Source of the DNA: an uncultured Acetatifactor sp.
Lineage (GTDB): Bacteria; Bacillota; Clostridia; Lachnospirales; Lachnospiraceae
DNA length: 64,000 bases
Direction: 5' to 3'
Assembly: GCA_947625475.1 (NCBI GenBank)
Contig: CANQOL010000014.1
Location: 1-64,000 of the forward strand
Shown: in pieces, positions 33,373 through 41,193 of the stretch
Layout: every line of letters begins with the position of its first letter
How positions within the stretch are numbered: the stretch's first letter is position 1
The notes under the pieces: model-generated
Databases searched by the model: none
What the model was told of the DNA's origin: nothing
Seen by the model: only the letters and a program-made list of their open reading frames with translations
Made by a program: the position numbers and the translations under genes

Positions 33373-34389
33373 CTACTCCCTGTATCCGTTGGGGTTCTGG
33401 CTCTGCCACCTCCAGGAGTCCTCGCACATATCCAGGATGCCGTACTGGGCCTCCCAGCCAAGCTCCTTTTTGGCCAGGGAGGCGTCCGAATAGGAGGCGT
33501 CCGCATCCCCCGGCCGGCGGTCCACAATCACATAGGGGATCTTTACCCCGCTGGCCTTCTCGAAATTCTTCACAATATCCAGCACACTGTAGCCCACTCC
33601 GGTGCCCAGATTGTAGATCTTCAGCCCCGCCTTTTCCTCTATCTTTTTCAGAGCCTTCACATGGCCCCGGGCCAGATCCACCACATGGATGTAATCCCGC
33701 ACGCCGGTGCCGTCGTGGGTGTTGTAATCATTCCCAAACACATTCAGGCGGGGGAGCTTGCCCACCGCCACCTGGGTAATGTAGGGCATCAGATTGTTGG
33801 GGATCCCGTTGGGGTCCTCCCCGATGGTGCCGCTCTTGTGGGCCCCGATAGGATTAAAATACCGGAGAAGGATCACATTCCAGGCCGGGTCCGCCCTCTG
33901 GATGTCGGAGAGGATCTGCTCCAGCATGGACTTGGTCCAGCCGTAGGGGTTGGTGCACTGCCCCTTGGGGCATTCCTCCGTAATGGGCACAAAGGCCGGA
34001 TCCCCGTAGACCGTGGCGCTGGATGAGAAGATAATATTCTTCACCCCATGGCGTCTCATCACATCCACCAAAGTCAGTGTCCCGGCAATGTTGTTCTGAT
34101 AGTACTCCCAGGGCTTTTTCACAGACTCACCCACCGCCTTCAGGCCGGCAAAATGAATCACCGCGTCCGCCTTCTCCCGGTCAAAGATCTCATCCAGGGC
34201 CTGCCGGTCCAGAATATCCGCCTCATAAAAGGGGACGGCCTTTCCCGTGATCTTCTCCACTCTGCGCAGGGATTCCCGGCTGGAATTGCTCAGGTTGTCC
34301 ACCACAGCCACCTCATAGCCCGCCTGCTGCAGCTCCACCACCGTGTGGCTTCCGATGTAGCCTGCGCCGCCTGTCACCAATATCTTCAT
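33373..34389 (-). CDS. galE: UDP-glucose 4-epimerase
   Basis: The 338-aa enzyme interconverts UDP-glucose and UDP-galactose with bound NAD. The Rossmann start [20 protein letters not shown], the [10 protein letters not shown] segment, the [12 protein letters not shown] catalytic Tyr-Lys pair and the C-terminal [13 protein letters not shown] are present. Of two in-frame ATGs the second (34389) has AGGAGG six bases upstream, the first overlaps it. It follows a UDP-sugar pyrophosphorylase gene by 11 bases, which would supply its substrate. Confidence 0.95.
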   Translation of the reverse strand: MKILVTGGAGYIGSHTVVELQQAGYEVAVVDNLSNSSRESLRRVEKITGKAVPFYEADILDRQALDEIFDREKADAVIHFAGLKAVGESVKKPWEYYQNNIAGTLTLVDVMRRHGVKNIIFSSSATVYGDPAFVPITEECPKGQCTNPYGWTKSMLEQILSDIQRADPAWNVILLRYFNPIGAHKSGTIGEDPNGIPNNLMPYITQVAVGKLPRLNVFGNDYNTHDGTGVRDYIHVVDLARGHVKALKKIEEKAGLKIYNLGTGVGYSVLDIVKNFEKASGVKIPYVIVDRRPGDADASYSDASLAKKELGWEAQYGILDMCEDSWRWQSQNPNGYRE

Positions 34390-34400
34390 CTTCATCCTCC

Positions 34401-35633
34401 TTACAAAATCACACCGTTCTTCTGCAGCAGCGCTTTGGCGCTCTCCACGGAGTCGATGCCCGTTTTATTCTTGATGGGTGCGAACTCCCGGCTGCGCTCC
34501 ACCTCAAAGGGCAGGCAGGAGTCCAGCTGATGGATCATATCCAGCACCAGATTTTCAAACTTGTAGCCGTTGGGAGCATCCGGCTTTACCAGATTTCCGT
34601 CCTGATCCAGATAAGGGATCTTCTTCTCCACCACGTGGAGGGGCATGTTGGAGGCCATCATATGCTCCAGATCCTCTTCCCGGAACAGATAATTCAAAAT
34701 CACGCCGAAGTTGTAGGCGGGATCCCCCTTCTCATCCCTGGTCTCCATGAGCTCCTTCGTCAGGTCATAATACTCCACAATGGAGGGCCGCCCGTCCTCC
34801 AGGCAGATCACTCCCACCTTCTCGTCCGGGGCGTTTTTGCGCACCACCTTGGCTCCCACGGCGCAGCCCTTCTGGATCGTAGCCCCCACGAAACAGGGAT
34901 CCGCAATCCTCTGGAGCACATTGTCCACGGCGAACACATTCAGCCACTGGATCCCCTGGGACTTTACCAGCTCCAGCAGGCCGCTTTTCTGCAGGGAGAT
35001 AAACCATCCGCCGTTGCCGTTGGGGGAGGTGGACAGTTTTCCCTTTTCCTCCAGGTAAATCTTCCCCTCATAATCCGTGGCCGCCGCCATCTCCTGCTTA
35101 AAGAAATGGACATACTCCCCGTTGTAGCCAAAGAATGCGTGCTCCCGAAGGAATGACTCCGTGGCCTCCCGATTTTTGTCGCTGGTCATCACAAAGAGAT
35201 GGATCCAGCAGCCCGCCTGCTTCACCACATCCATCAGATTGTTGATCAGGCACTGGAAAATATAGAGCTCCCTGGTGATTCCCACATTGTACATGCCCTT
35301 GGGGGCGTCGGAGCCCAGGCGGGTTCCCATGCCTCCCGCCAGGAGCACCGCTCCCACCTTTCCCGCCCGGATGGCCTCCAGGCCGGTGGCCGTAAAGCTG
35401 TCAAAGTTCTCCCGGATCTCGCTCAGCTCCATGGCGGCCAGGGGAGTGATCACCCCCTTCTTTACCAGTTCCTCCCGGTGCCTGCACTTCTCCAGAATAC
35501 TCATATCCGTGGCTTCGATCTGGTCCAAGAGGGCGCGCCTCTGCTCTTCTCCCAGTTCCTCATAATATTTCAGGACCTGCTCCTGTCCGTATTTGGCCAG
35601 CTTCTCTTTGGCCTGCTCCAGGGTCATTCCCAT
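34401..35633 (-). CDS. UDP-sugar pyrophosphorylase of the eukaryote-like UDPGP family
   Basis: The 410-aa protein carries the nucleotidyltransferase signature [20 protein letters not shown], then [31 protein letters not shown] and a hexapeptide-like C-terminal part. This is the UDPGP type 1 fold of UDP-GlcNAc/UDP-GalNAc/UDP-glucose pyrophosphorylases, not the GalU type usual in bacteria. ATG 35633 has GGGAGG eight bases upstream; the frame is open further upstream without a ribosome site. Pairing with galE suggests it makes a UDP-hexose or UDP-HexNAc that GalE then epimerises for surface glycans. Confidence 0.88.
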   Translation of the reverse strand: MGMTLEQAKEKLAKYGQEQVLKYYEELGEEQRRALLDQIEATDMSILEKCRHREELVKKGVITPLAAMELSEIRENFDSFTATGLEAIRAGKVGAVLLAGGMGTRLGSDAPKGMYNVGITRELYIFQCLINNLMDVVKQAGCWIHLFVMTSDKNREATESFLREHAFFGYNGEYVHFFKQEMAAATDYEGKIYLEEKGKLSTSPNGNGGWFISLQKSGLLELVKSQGIQWLNVFAVDNVLQRIADPCFVGATIQKGCAVGAKVVRKNAPDEKVGVICLEDGRPSIVEYYDLTKELMETRDEKGDPAYNFGVILNYLFREEDLEHMMASNMPLHVVEKKIPYLDQDGNLVKPDAPNGYKFENLVLDMIHQLDSCLPFEVERSREFAPIKNKTGIDSVESAKALLQKNGVIL

Positions 35634-35823
35634 ACGCTTATCCTCCCATCTGCCCCCGCTCTCTCCCCGGCGGGAAAACCTTTGTTTCAGTATAGCACCT
35701 GGCCGGGGCGGTGACAATAGCAAAATGCCGGGGCGGGCGCCGCAGCCCCCGCCACTGCCAAAAATTGCCGAAAAATTTCAAAAAGGTACTTGAAGTATCC
35801 GGCAAATTGTGTTATCTTAAAAT

Positions 35824-35920
35824 AGAAAGGGCGCCACCGATAGATGGCTGGCCCGTTCAATTGTTAAGCTATGAAATAGCCGCTCAAGTTTGCTGAACCG
35901 GGGCGGCTATTTCTGTGTCT
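35824..35920 (+). ncRNA. Small RNA 1, type I antitoxin-like
   Basis: A promoter (TTGAAG at 35790, 17 bases, TATCTT) precedes it. The predicted ~95-base RNA ends in a hairpin with arms AAATAGCCGC (35874) and GCGGCTATTT (35903), followed by CTGTGTCTT. The hairpin also holds, on the opposite strand, the last codons of a toxin-like frame (DNDKTQK then stop), the usual arrangement for antisense antitoxin RNAs. Confidence 0.55.
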
Positions 35921-36032
35921 TGTCATTATCTCTAAATGCCGGGGCGGGCGCCACAGCCCCGCCACTGCCGGAATTGCCGAAAATTTTCAAAAAGATACTT
36001 GAAATATCCGGCAAATTGTGTTACTCTAAAAA

Positions 36033-36130
36033 CAGAAACGGGTGCCACCGATAGATGGCTGGCCCGGTTATGAAACAACTAAGAAATAGCCGCTCAAGTT
36101 TCTGGGACCGGGGCGGCTATTTCTGTGTCT
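36033..36130 (+). ncRNA. Small RNA 2, tandem copy of the antitoxin-like RNA
   Basis: The promoter is TTGAAA at 35999, 17 bases, TACTCT. The RNA ends in the same hairpin (36084-36093 with 36113-36122). Differences from copy 1 are concentrated in the loop and between the promoter and hairpin, while the CACCGATAGATGGCTGGCCC block is unchanged. Confidence 0.55.
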
Positions 36131-36192
36131 TATCATTATCTCTGCGTCCGATGGCGTATCCAATGCTGAAGCAGGCCAGCCCTATGCTGTCT
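36117..36192 (-). pseudogene. Remnant of a small holin-like toxin
   Basis: The minus strand encodes GLACFSIGYAIGRRDNDKTQK followed by stop, resembling the C-terminal half of small membrane toxins of type I systems: a short hydrophobic helix and then a charged tail. No start codon with a ribosome site lies upstream; the frame runs back into the LRR gene, whose stop overlaps it. An equivalent tail (RDNDKTQK, stop) remains at the end of copy 1 without the hydrophobic part. Both seem to be decayed. Confidence 0.45.
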
Positions 36193-37081
36193 AAAGGGAA
36201 AGCTGGGAGAAAAAGTCCCCGCCCGGGTCCGTCCCCTGCCTGCAGCGCAGCAGGGCCGCCTTCAGCTCCGGGTGGTCCTCCCCCACATCCGCCAGCATGT
36301 CCTCCAGATTCCCGGCCTGGGCGCAGCCGCAGTCCAAAAACAGCTGCCGTCTCCTGTGATCCTCCGGGTACTCCTGCCAGAGCACCAGCCATGCTTCCTC
36401 CCCGGCACAGCCCTTCGTGTGGTTTTTTAAATATGCTCTCAGATACTCCCGGAAGGGCTCCTGAAGGCCCCCGTCCCACAAAAGCCGGAGCATGGCCAGC
36501 CGCACCTTCTTCCGGCGCCTGCCCGAGAGAAATGCCTCCAGATCTGTGCTGCCGTAGTCTTCCTCCCCGCAGAGCACCTGTTTGGAGTAGCCCTCCCGGT
36601 CGTCCTCCTCCATCACGGCCCGCAGGCGCGCGTCCCACTTGTACAGCCACTCTTCCCCGCCCACCGCGCCGGGCTCCATCAGATAAGGGGCCTCCATCCC
36701 CGTCACCGCCGCGGCGAGAAGTCTGCCGTACCCCGTCTCCGGATCCGTGCCCGTCTCGATGCTCTGGAGGGATCCGCACTCCAAAAACAGGGATCTGCCC
36801 AGCGTCACAGGCCGTCCGGGCATAACCACCCTCTCCAGGCTGGTGCAGTAGGCAAAGGCCCAGTCGCCGATCCGGCAGATTCCCTCCGGCAGCAGAATCT
36901 CCCGCAGATCCTTGCAGCTTAAAAAGCACTTTTTATCCAGGGCTGTCACGGGAAGCTCATCTATCCGGCCGGGCACCTGCACGCGCCAGGCCCGCCCCCG
37001 GCAGCCGGTGACGGTGATCTCCCCGCCCTCACTGCGGTAGGCCAGAACCGTGTCTCCCTCCCTGTACTCTCTCTCCTGCAT
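36191..37081 (-). CDS. Leucine-rich repeat (BspA-type) protein
   Basis: The 296-aa protein has no signal peptide. After a short beta N-terminus, residues ~40-110 show BspA-type LRR units (LPVTALDKKCFLSCKDLREILLPEGICRIGDWAFAYC split over two turns, then TSLERVVMPG). The rest is helical, with Arg-rich and Trp-containing segments (RRRKKVRLAMLRLLWDGG). It lies downstream of the MoxR and VWA genes on the same strand and may act as their partner or substrate adaptor; that is inference. ATG 37081 follows GGGGG by nine bases. Confidence 0.7.
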   Translation of the reverse strand: MQEREYREGDTVLAYRSEGGEITVTGCRGRAWRVQVPGRIDELPVTALDKKCFLSCKDLREILLPEGICRIGDWAFAYCTSLERVVMPGRPVTLGRSLFLECGSLQSIETGTDPETGYGRLLAAAVTGMEAPYLMEPGAVGGEEWLYKWDARLRAVMEEDDREGYSKQVLCGEEDYGSTDLEAFLSGRRRKKVRLAMLRLLWDGGLQEPFREYLRAYLKNHTKGCAGEEAWLVLWQEYPEDHRRRQLFLDCGCAQAGNLEDMLADVGEDHPELKAALLRCRQGTDPGGDFFSQLSL

Positions 37082-37150
37082 AGATGTTTTCCCCCTGTTT
37101 TCTCCGCTTCCTGTATACAGTTCCCCCGCTTTTATCCGCAGTCTTCCCTG

Positions 37151-37236
37151 CTTACTGTCCGCGGTCTCCCCTGCCTTTTGCCCGCGGTCTTCGCTTACTG
37201 TCCGCGGTCTCCCCTGCCTTTTGCCCGCAGTTTCTC
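37151..37236. repeat. Two tandem 43-bp units
   Basis: Units beginning CTTACTGTCCGCGGTCTCCC at 37151 and 37194 differ by few bases and fill the gap between the MoxR and LRR genes. Confidence 0.75.
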
Positions 37237-37242
37237 CACTTC

Positions 37243-38766
37243 CTACAGATCCAGGGCACTGATCCTCTCCAGGATCCGATCCTGGCGCTCCCCCAGCATC
37301 AGCTCCCCGCTGCAGCGCTGGTAGTCCGGGCTGCCGAAGGAGGCGATAAAGCCGGCGCTGCTGCTGTTGGCGGTGAGCTCCGTCACCAGAATCAGCAGCT
37401 CGTTCCCCTTCTCAAATGCCTCTTCCACAAAAGCAAACAGGCAGTGGAGCCTCGCCCCAGCCTTCCCGGTCTGCTCCTGCATACCGGCCACCTCTCTCTC
37501 AAACCTTCCCTTCAGATAGGCAAAGCATGCCTCCCCCTCCGGGGCTGCGGCCGCCCAGAGCTCCCTGCGGGCCTCCCTCAAAAAGACCAGGATGCGGCCA
37601 AATTTCCTCTTGTCCGCCGGGGAGAGGGCGCCCGCCCGCTCCAGAGATGTCTCCCGGTTCTTCTGGGCCTCTTCAAGCCCCTCCAGGAAGCGGCAGACTT
37701 CCTCCAGGGAAACAGAAGGATCCGAAGAGACCTTCTGCCTGACCCCCAGCAGCAACACCCTCACCTCCTTCAGATAAGCGCCCCGCTCCATGACCTCCTG
37801 CATGTCCGCCAGAATCCTGTCGATGAGCATCCCCAGCAGGGAAAGCCGCTCGTCGAAGGCCGCCGCCCGGGCCCGTCCTATGGCCTGAGGGGATGCCTTC
37901 CCCTCCAGAATATCCTGCACCCGGTAATCCTTCCTGTACTTCTGATACAAATCATAGTAGGCGGAAAATTCCCGGGCAATCCTCTCGTTTCGGATATACT
38001 GCTCCACCAGGGCTTCCTCCACGGCCAGTCCCTCTTCCTCGTACTGAAGAAGGATCTGGGAGAGATCCTCCCAGCCTCTGGCCGTCACATAGCTTCTGCC
38101 CCTTGGGGTAGTCTCCATATGATAGAAAAACTCCTTTTTCAAATCCAGGAAATTCAGGATGGCGCCGTGGAGACGCTTCTCCCTGGCGTACTCCCGCCAG
38201 ATGCGCAGATCCGGCTCCACCTGGAGGATCCGCAGGCGGTCCAGAGTGGCCACGTCGAACTCCCGGACGGACTTGTTGTACTCCGGGGGATTCCCGGCGG
38301 TCACAATGACCCAGCCCTCCGGAACCTGGTGGCGGCCGAAAACCTTGTACTGGAGAAACTGCAGCATGGCGGGGGCCAGCGTCTCCGACACACAGTTGAT
38401 CTCGTCCAAAAACAGGATCCCCTCCCGGATCCCGCTCTCCTCCATGGTCTCATACACGGAGGCGATGATCTCGCTCATGGTGTACTCGGACACGTCAAAC
38501 TCCTGCCCCTGATAGGTTTTGTGCAGGATAAAGGGCAGACCTAAGGCTGACTGCCGGGTGTGGTGGGTCATGGAGTAGGCCACCAGACCGATTCCCATCT
38601 CCTGGGCAATCTGCTCCATCACAGCCGTCTTGCCGATGCCCGGAGCCCCCAGCAGAAAAATGGGACGCTGGCGCACCACCGGGATCACATACTCCCCCTG
38701 CTCCCCCTTTTTGAGATAAATGTGTACCGTGTTCTTGATATAATCCTTCGCCTGTCTGATATTCAT
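37243..38766 (-). CDS. MoxR-type AAA+ ATPase
   Basis: The 507-aa protein has Walker A in FLLGAPGIGKTAVMEQIA, Walker B in ILFLDEINCVSETLAPAML, sensor 1 in VIVTAGNPPEYNKSVREFD and an Arg finger region (LDRLRI). The C-terminal ~200 residues are helical and less conserved. MoxR ATPases work as chaperones with VWA-domain partners to insert metals or assemble complexes; a VWA gene lies directly upstream on the same strand. ATG 38766 has AAGGA at normal distance. Confidence 0.87.
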   Translation of the reverse strand: MNIRQAKDYIKNTVHIYLKKGEQGEYVIPVVRQRPIFLLGAPGIGKTAVMEQIAQEMGIGLVAYSMTHHTRQSALGLPFILHKTYQGQEFDVSEYTMSEIIASVYETMEESGIREGILFLDEINCVSETLAPAMLQFLQYKVFGRHQVPEGWVIVTAGNPPEYNKSVREFDVATLDRLRILQVEPDLRIWREYAREKRLHGAILNFLDLKKEFFYHMETTPRGRSYVTARGWEDLSQILLQYEEEGLAVEEALVEQYIRNERIAREFSAYYDLYQKYRKDYRVQDILEGKASPQAIGRARAAAFDERLSLLGMLIDRILADMQEVMERGAYLKEVRVLLLGVRQKVSSDPSVSLEEVCRFLEGLEEAQKNRETSLERAGALSPADKRKFGRILVFLREARRELWAAAAPEGEACFAYLKGRFEREVAGMQEQTGKAGARLHCLFAFVEEAFEKGNELLILVTELTANSSSAGFIASFGSPDYQRCSGELMLGERQDRILERISALDL

Positions 38767-38788
38767 ATGTCTGTCCTTCCTGCCCTAG

Positions 38789-38925
38789 CTGCCAGCCCCT
38801 CTTTTGCCGGCCCCTGCTGCCGGGCCTTTGCTGCCGGCCTCTGGCTGCCGTTCCCTTGCTGCCAGCCCTCTTTTGCCTGCCTCATGCCGCCGGGCCTTTG
38901 CTGCCGCCCCTGCTGCCTGTCCTAT
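38789..38925. repeat. Imperfect 70-bp tandem repeat between the VWA and MoxR genes
   Basis: CTGCCAGCCC..TCTTTTGCC recurs at 38789 and 38859, and CCGGGCCTTTGCTGCCG recurs within each unit. The stretch is GC-rich and non-coding; its last bases overlap the VWA stop codon. Confidence 0.7.
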
Positions 38926-40223
38926 TCCTCGCTGTCCAGAATAACCTTCATGCTCCAGGGCGGCACCGGGGCCCTCTGCCGGTCCTCGTCCAGAAAAGCA
39001 AAGATCACATCGAAATCCGGCATCCGCTCCGGGTAGATCCCGTAGCCGTCCGTAAAATAAATCAGCCCCTTCAGGTTCTCAAACTCCCCCTGCCGGGCCA
39101 GTTCCTCCACATAGTCAAACACGGGGCGGAAGTCCGTGCCCCCGAAGCCCGTCAGCTTCCCCGTGCGCAGAAACGCCTCAAAATCCTCCTGGCAGGTGAT
39201 CCTCGTATCGCTCCTGACCTGTTGGTCGCACTGAATGATATGCACATTGATCCGGGAGAAAAAGTTTTCCGTCCCCTTCAGGATGGAGTAGGTCTTGTTC
39301 AAAAAGGCCCGCACAACCTCCCCCCGGCAGGAGGCGGAGGTGTCGATGGCGATGACAAATTCCTTCACTCTCCGGGTCTCCCTGGATTCCAGGGGCTCGA
39401 TCAGGGGCAGATTCCCGTAGTGGGTCAGGCCGTAGGTATAATATATGTAGTCAAACTCACTCTCGTCCAGGGAAATCTCTTCTCCCATCACCGTGAACTG
39501 CTCCAGGATCTTCCGGTAATCATACCTCTCCCGGACCGCCTCCGTCAAATTTTTCTCCAGGCTCTCCCCATTGCCCTTTGCCCGGGTGAATGCCTTTAAA
39601 TCCGTCTGGATCCGCCGGCTGATCCTTCTCCACTGCTCCTGTGTCAGGGCCAGTTCCTCCCGGGGCTGCCAGAGCCGGTGGCTGTCCCGGCAAAAAAGCC
39701 GGCGGATCTCCTCCCGCTCCCGGGGGCTGACGGGGTTGTTCTTCAGGTATCGGTAGATCCGCTCCGCCGTCAGAGCCCCCACGTCCTCCCTCCAGACCCG
39801 CAGCTTTCCCTCCGCCTCCAGATCCGTCTCCAGGGCCAGGGAGGGAATGTGAAGCTCCAGAACCGTATTCTCCACAGCCATATCCGCCGCCATGTCCCAG
39901 AGCTCCCGCTCCATCTTCTGATACTGAAAGCTGTGGGAAAAGACACAGTGGAGGAGGGAGTGCAAAAGCAGCCTGGGGATCCTGGCCGCCTCCAGACGGT
40001 ACTGGCGCAGCACGAAACGGCTGTCATACCAAAGCAGCTCCCCGTCTGTGGCAAAGCCGCCGCTCCCTTCCTCAGGACGCAGGGAAAGGCTGGCCAGGGC
40101 AGCGTCCAAAAACCGCAGAGAGACCATCAGCGTATCCCTCCCCAGCCCCAGCACCTGCCCGGCCAGCTCCCGTATCTCTTTCTCCTTCTCCTGCTCCTGC
40201 CGGAGCGGTGCCTCTCTCCCCAC
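38922..40223 (-). CDS. VWA-like metallopeptidase-domain protein (DUF2201 type)
   Basis: The 433-aa protein has an N-terminal putative metallopeptidase-like domain with LLLHSLLHCVFSHSF (His-rich helix) and MAADMAVENTVLEL, and a C-terminal VWA domain (~residues 285-430). The VWA domain carries the metal-ion site FVIAIDTSASCRG with FGGTDFRPVFDYV and FTDGYG. Such proteins pair with MoxR ATPases, and this pair follows that rule. GTG 40223 is the start, with GGGAGG seven bases upstream. The substrate is unknown. Confidence 0.83.
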   Translation of the reverse strand: MGREAPLRQEQEKEKEIRELAGQVLGLGRDTLMVSLRFLDAALASLSLRPEEGSGGFATDGELLWYDSRFVLRQYRLEAARIPRLLLHSLLHCVFSHSFQYQKMERELWDMAADMAVENTVLELHIPSLALETDLEAEGKLRVWREDVGALTAERIYRYLKNNPVSPREREEIRRLFCRDSHRLWQPREELALTQEQWRRISRRIQTDLKAFTRAKGNGESLEKNLTEAVRERYDYRKILEQFTVMGEEISLDESEFDYIYYTYGLTHYGNLPLIEPLESRETRRVKEFVIAIDTSASCRGEVVRAFLNKTYSILKGTENFFSRINVHIIQCDQQVRSDTRITCQEDFEAFLRTGKLTGFGGTDFRPVFDYVEELARQGEFENLKGLIYFTDGYGIYPERMPDFDVIFAFLDEDRQRAPVPPWSMKVILDSEE

Positions 40224-40292
40224 CTGGCTTCCTCCCTGGTTTTTCTTTTCAAAATCTTCTCCCGTATTCCCCCGCAGGCCTAAAAAGCCCTT

Positions 40293-41144
40293 CTATTCCC
40301 CCGCCAGATCCGACAGGGGCCGGAACTCATACCCCATCTCTTCCCACCGGGTGAGCAGCTCATCCAGAATCTCCCCGTTGGTCCTGGAGGTGCTGTGGAG
40401 CAGCACAATGGCCCCCGGGTGGATGCGGCCAATGAGCTTGTCGAAGGCCTCCTGATGGGTGGGCTGCTTATCCTGATACCAGTCCACATAGGCCAGGCTC
40501 CAGAAGAAGGTCTTGTACCCCAGCTCCTTTGCCATCTCCAGGTTCTGGCGGCTGTACTTTCCCTGGGGCGGTCGGTAATAGGGCCACATCTCCTGCCCCG
40601 TGATCTCCTGAAAAAGCCGGGCGTTATCCTCCATCTCCTTCCGAAAGCTCTCCCGGTCCGAGATAGCGGACATATCCGGGTGATGATAGGTGTGATTGCC
40701 CACAATATGCCCTTCCTCCACCATACGCTTTACCAGCTCCGGGGAGGTCTCCAGATAATGCCCCACCACAAAAAAGGCGGCCGGCGCCCCGTGCTTTTTC
40801 AGAGCGTCCAGGATCGGCTCCGTATTCCCGTTCTCATAGCCCGCGTCAAAGGTGAGATAAATCACCTTCTCCTTCGGATCCCCCACATAGTAAGCGTCGT
40901 ACTCCGCCAGCTCCTTCGCGGCGGCGTTTCCCGAGGGCTGCGTCCCGGAGGCCCCGAAGCCCAGCCCCCAGTTCTCCGCCTCCATCACCTGCCCAGCGGC
41001 AGGCACCTTCTCCCCCGACACCGCTCCTGCCGCCCTGCCCAGGAAAAAGGCAGAGATCAAAAACAGTACGGTGATCACAGGCTCCCTGCCGGCCTTCAGT
41101 TTTTCCAGCGCCTGCGTCTTCCCGAAAACACTCAAACCCTTCAC
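40293..41144 (-). CDS. Polysaccharide deacetylase, PdaA-like
   Basis: The 283-aa protein has one N-terminal membrane segment (VITVLFLISAFFLGRAA) and a NodB deacetylase domain. The domain shows the catalytic aspartate in YLTFDAGYENGNT, the metal-binding HTYHHPDMSAI, the RPPQGKYSRQNL motif and the C-terminal His in GAIVLLHSTS. PdaA-type enzymes remove N-acetyl groups from MurNAc for delta-lactam formation in spore cortex; DAGYENG rather than DDG fits that branch. GTG 41144 was chosen for GGGAG seven bases upstream; an earlier GTG at 41207 overlaps the dGTPase end and has a weak site. Confidence 0.87.
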   Translation of the reverse strand: MKGLSVFGKTQALEKLKAGREPVITVLFLISAFFLGRAAGAVSGEKVPAAGQVMEAENWGLGFGASGTQPSGNAAAKELAEYDAYYVGDPKEKVIYLTFDAGYENGNTEPILDALKKHGAPAAFFVVGHYLETSPELVKRMVEEGHIVGNHTYHHPDMSAISDRESFRKEMEDNARLFQEITGQEMWPYYRPPQGKYSRQNLEMAKELGYKTFFWSLAYVDWYQDKQPTHQEAFDKLIGRIHPGAIVLLHSTSRTNGEILDELLTRWEEMGYEFRPLSDLAGE

Positions 41145-41193
41145 ACAGATTCTCCCGCTGCTTCCTCTTTCTGTAAAGTATATGAGGAAAGGC

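Larger units (their letters stand above)
35723..36143. repeat. Tandem duplication of a ~210-bp unit
   Basis: Copy 1 (35723-35933) and copy 2 (35934-36143) start with AAATGCCGGGGCGGGCGCC and run in the same order through a conserved promoter, a CACCGATAGATGGCTGGCCC block and a long hairpin, ending near TCATTATCTCT. Identity is high throughout, apart from a few small insertions. This is the 557-base gap between the pyrophosphorylase and LRR genes; no complete gene lies in it. Confidence 0.85.

Noticed and set aside
36117-36929. 270-codon frame on the minus strand reading through the toxin tail
   Set aside because: Most of it is the wrong frame of the LRR gene. Only the last 20-25 codons resemble a protein family.
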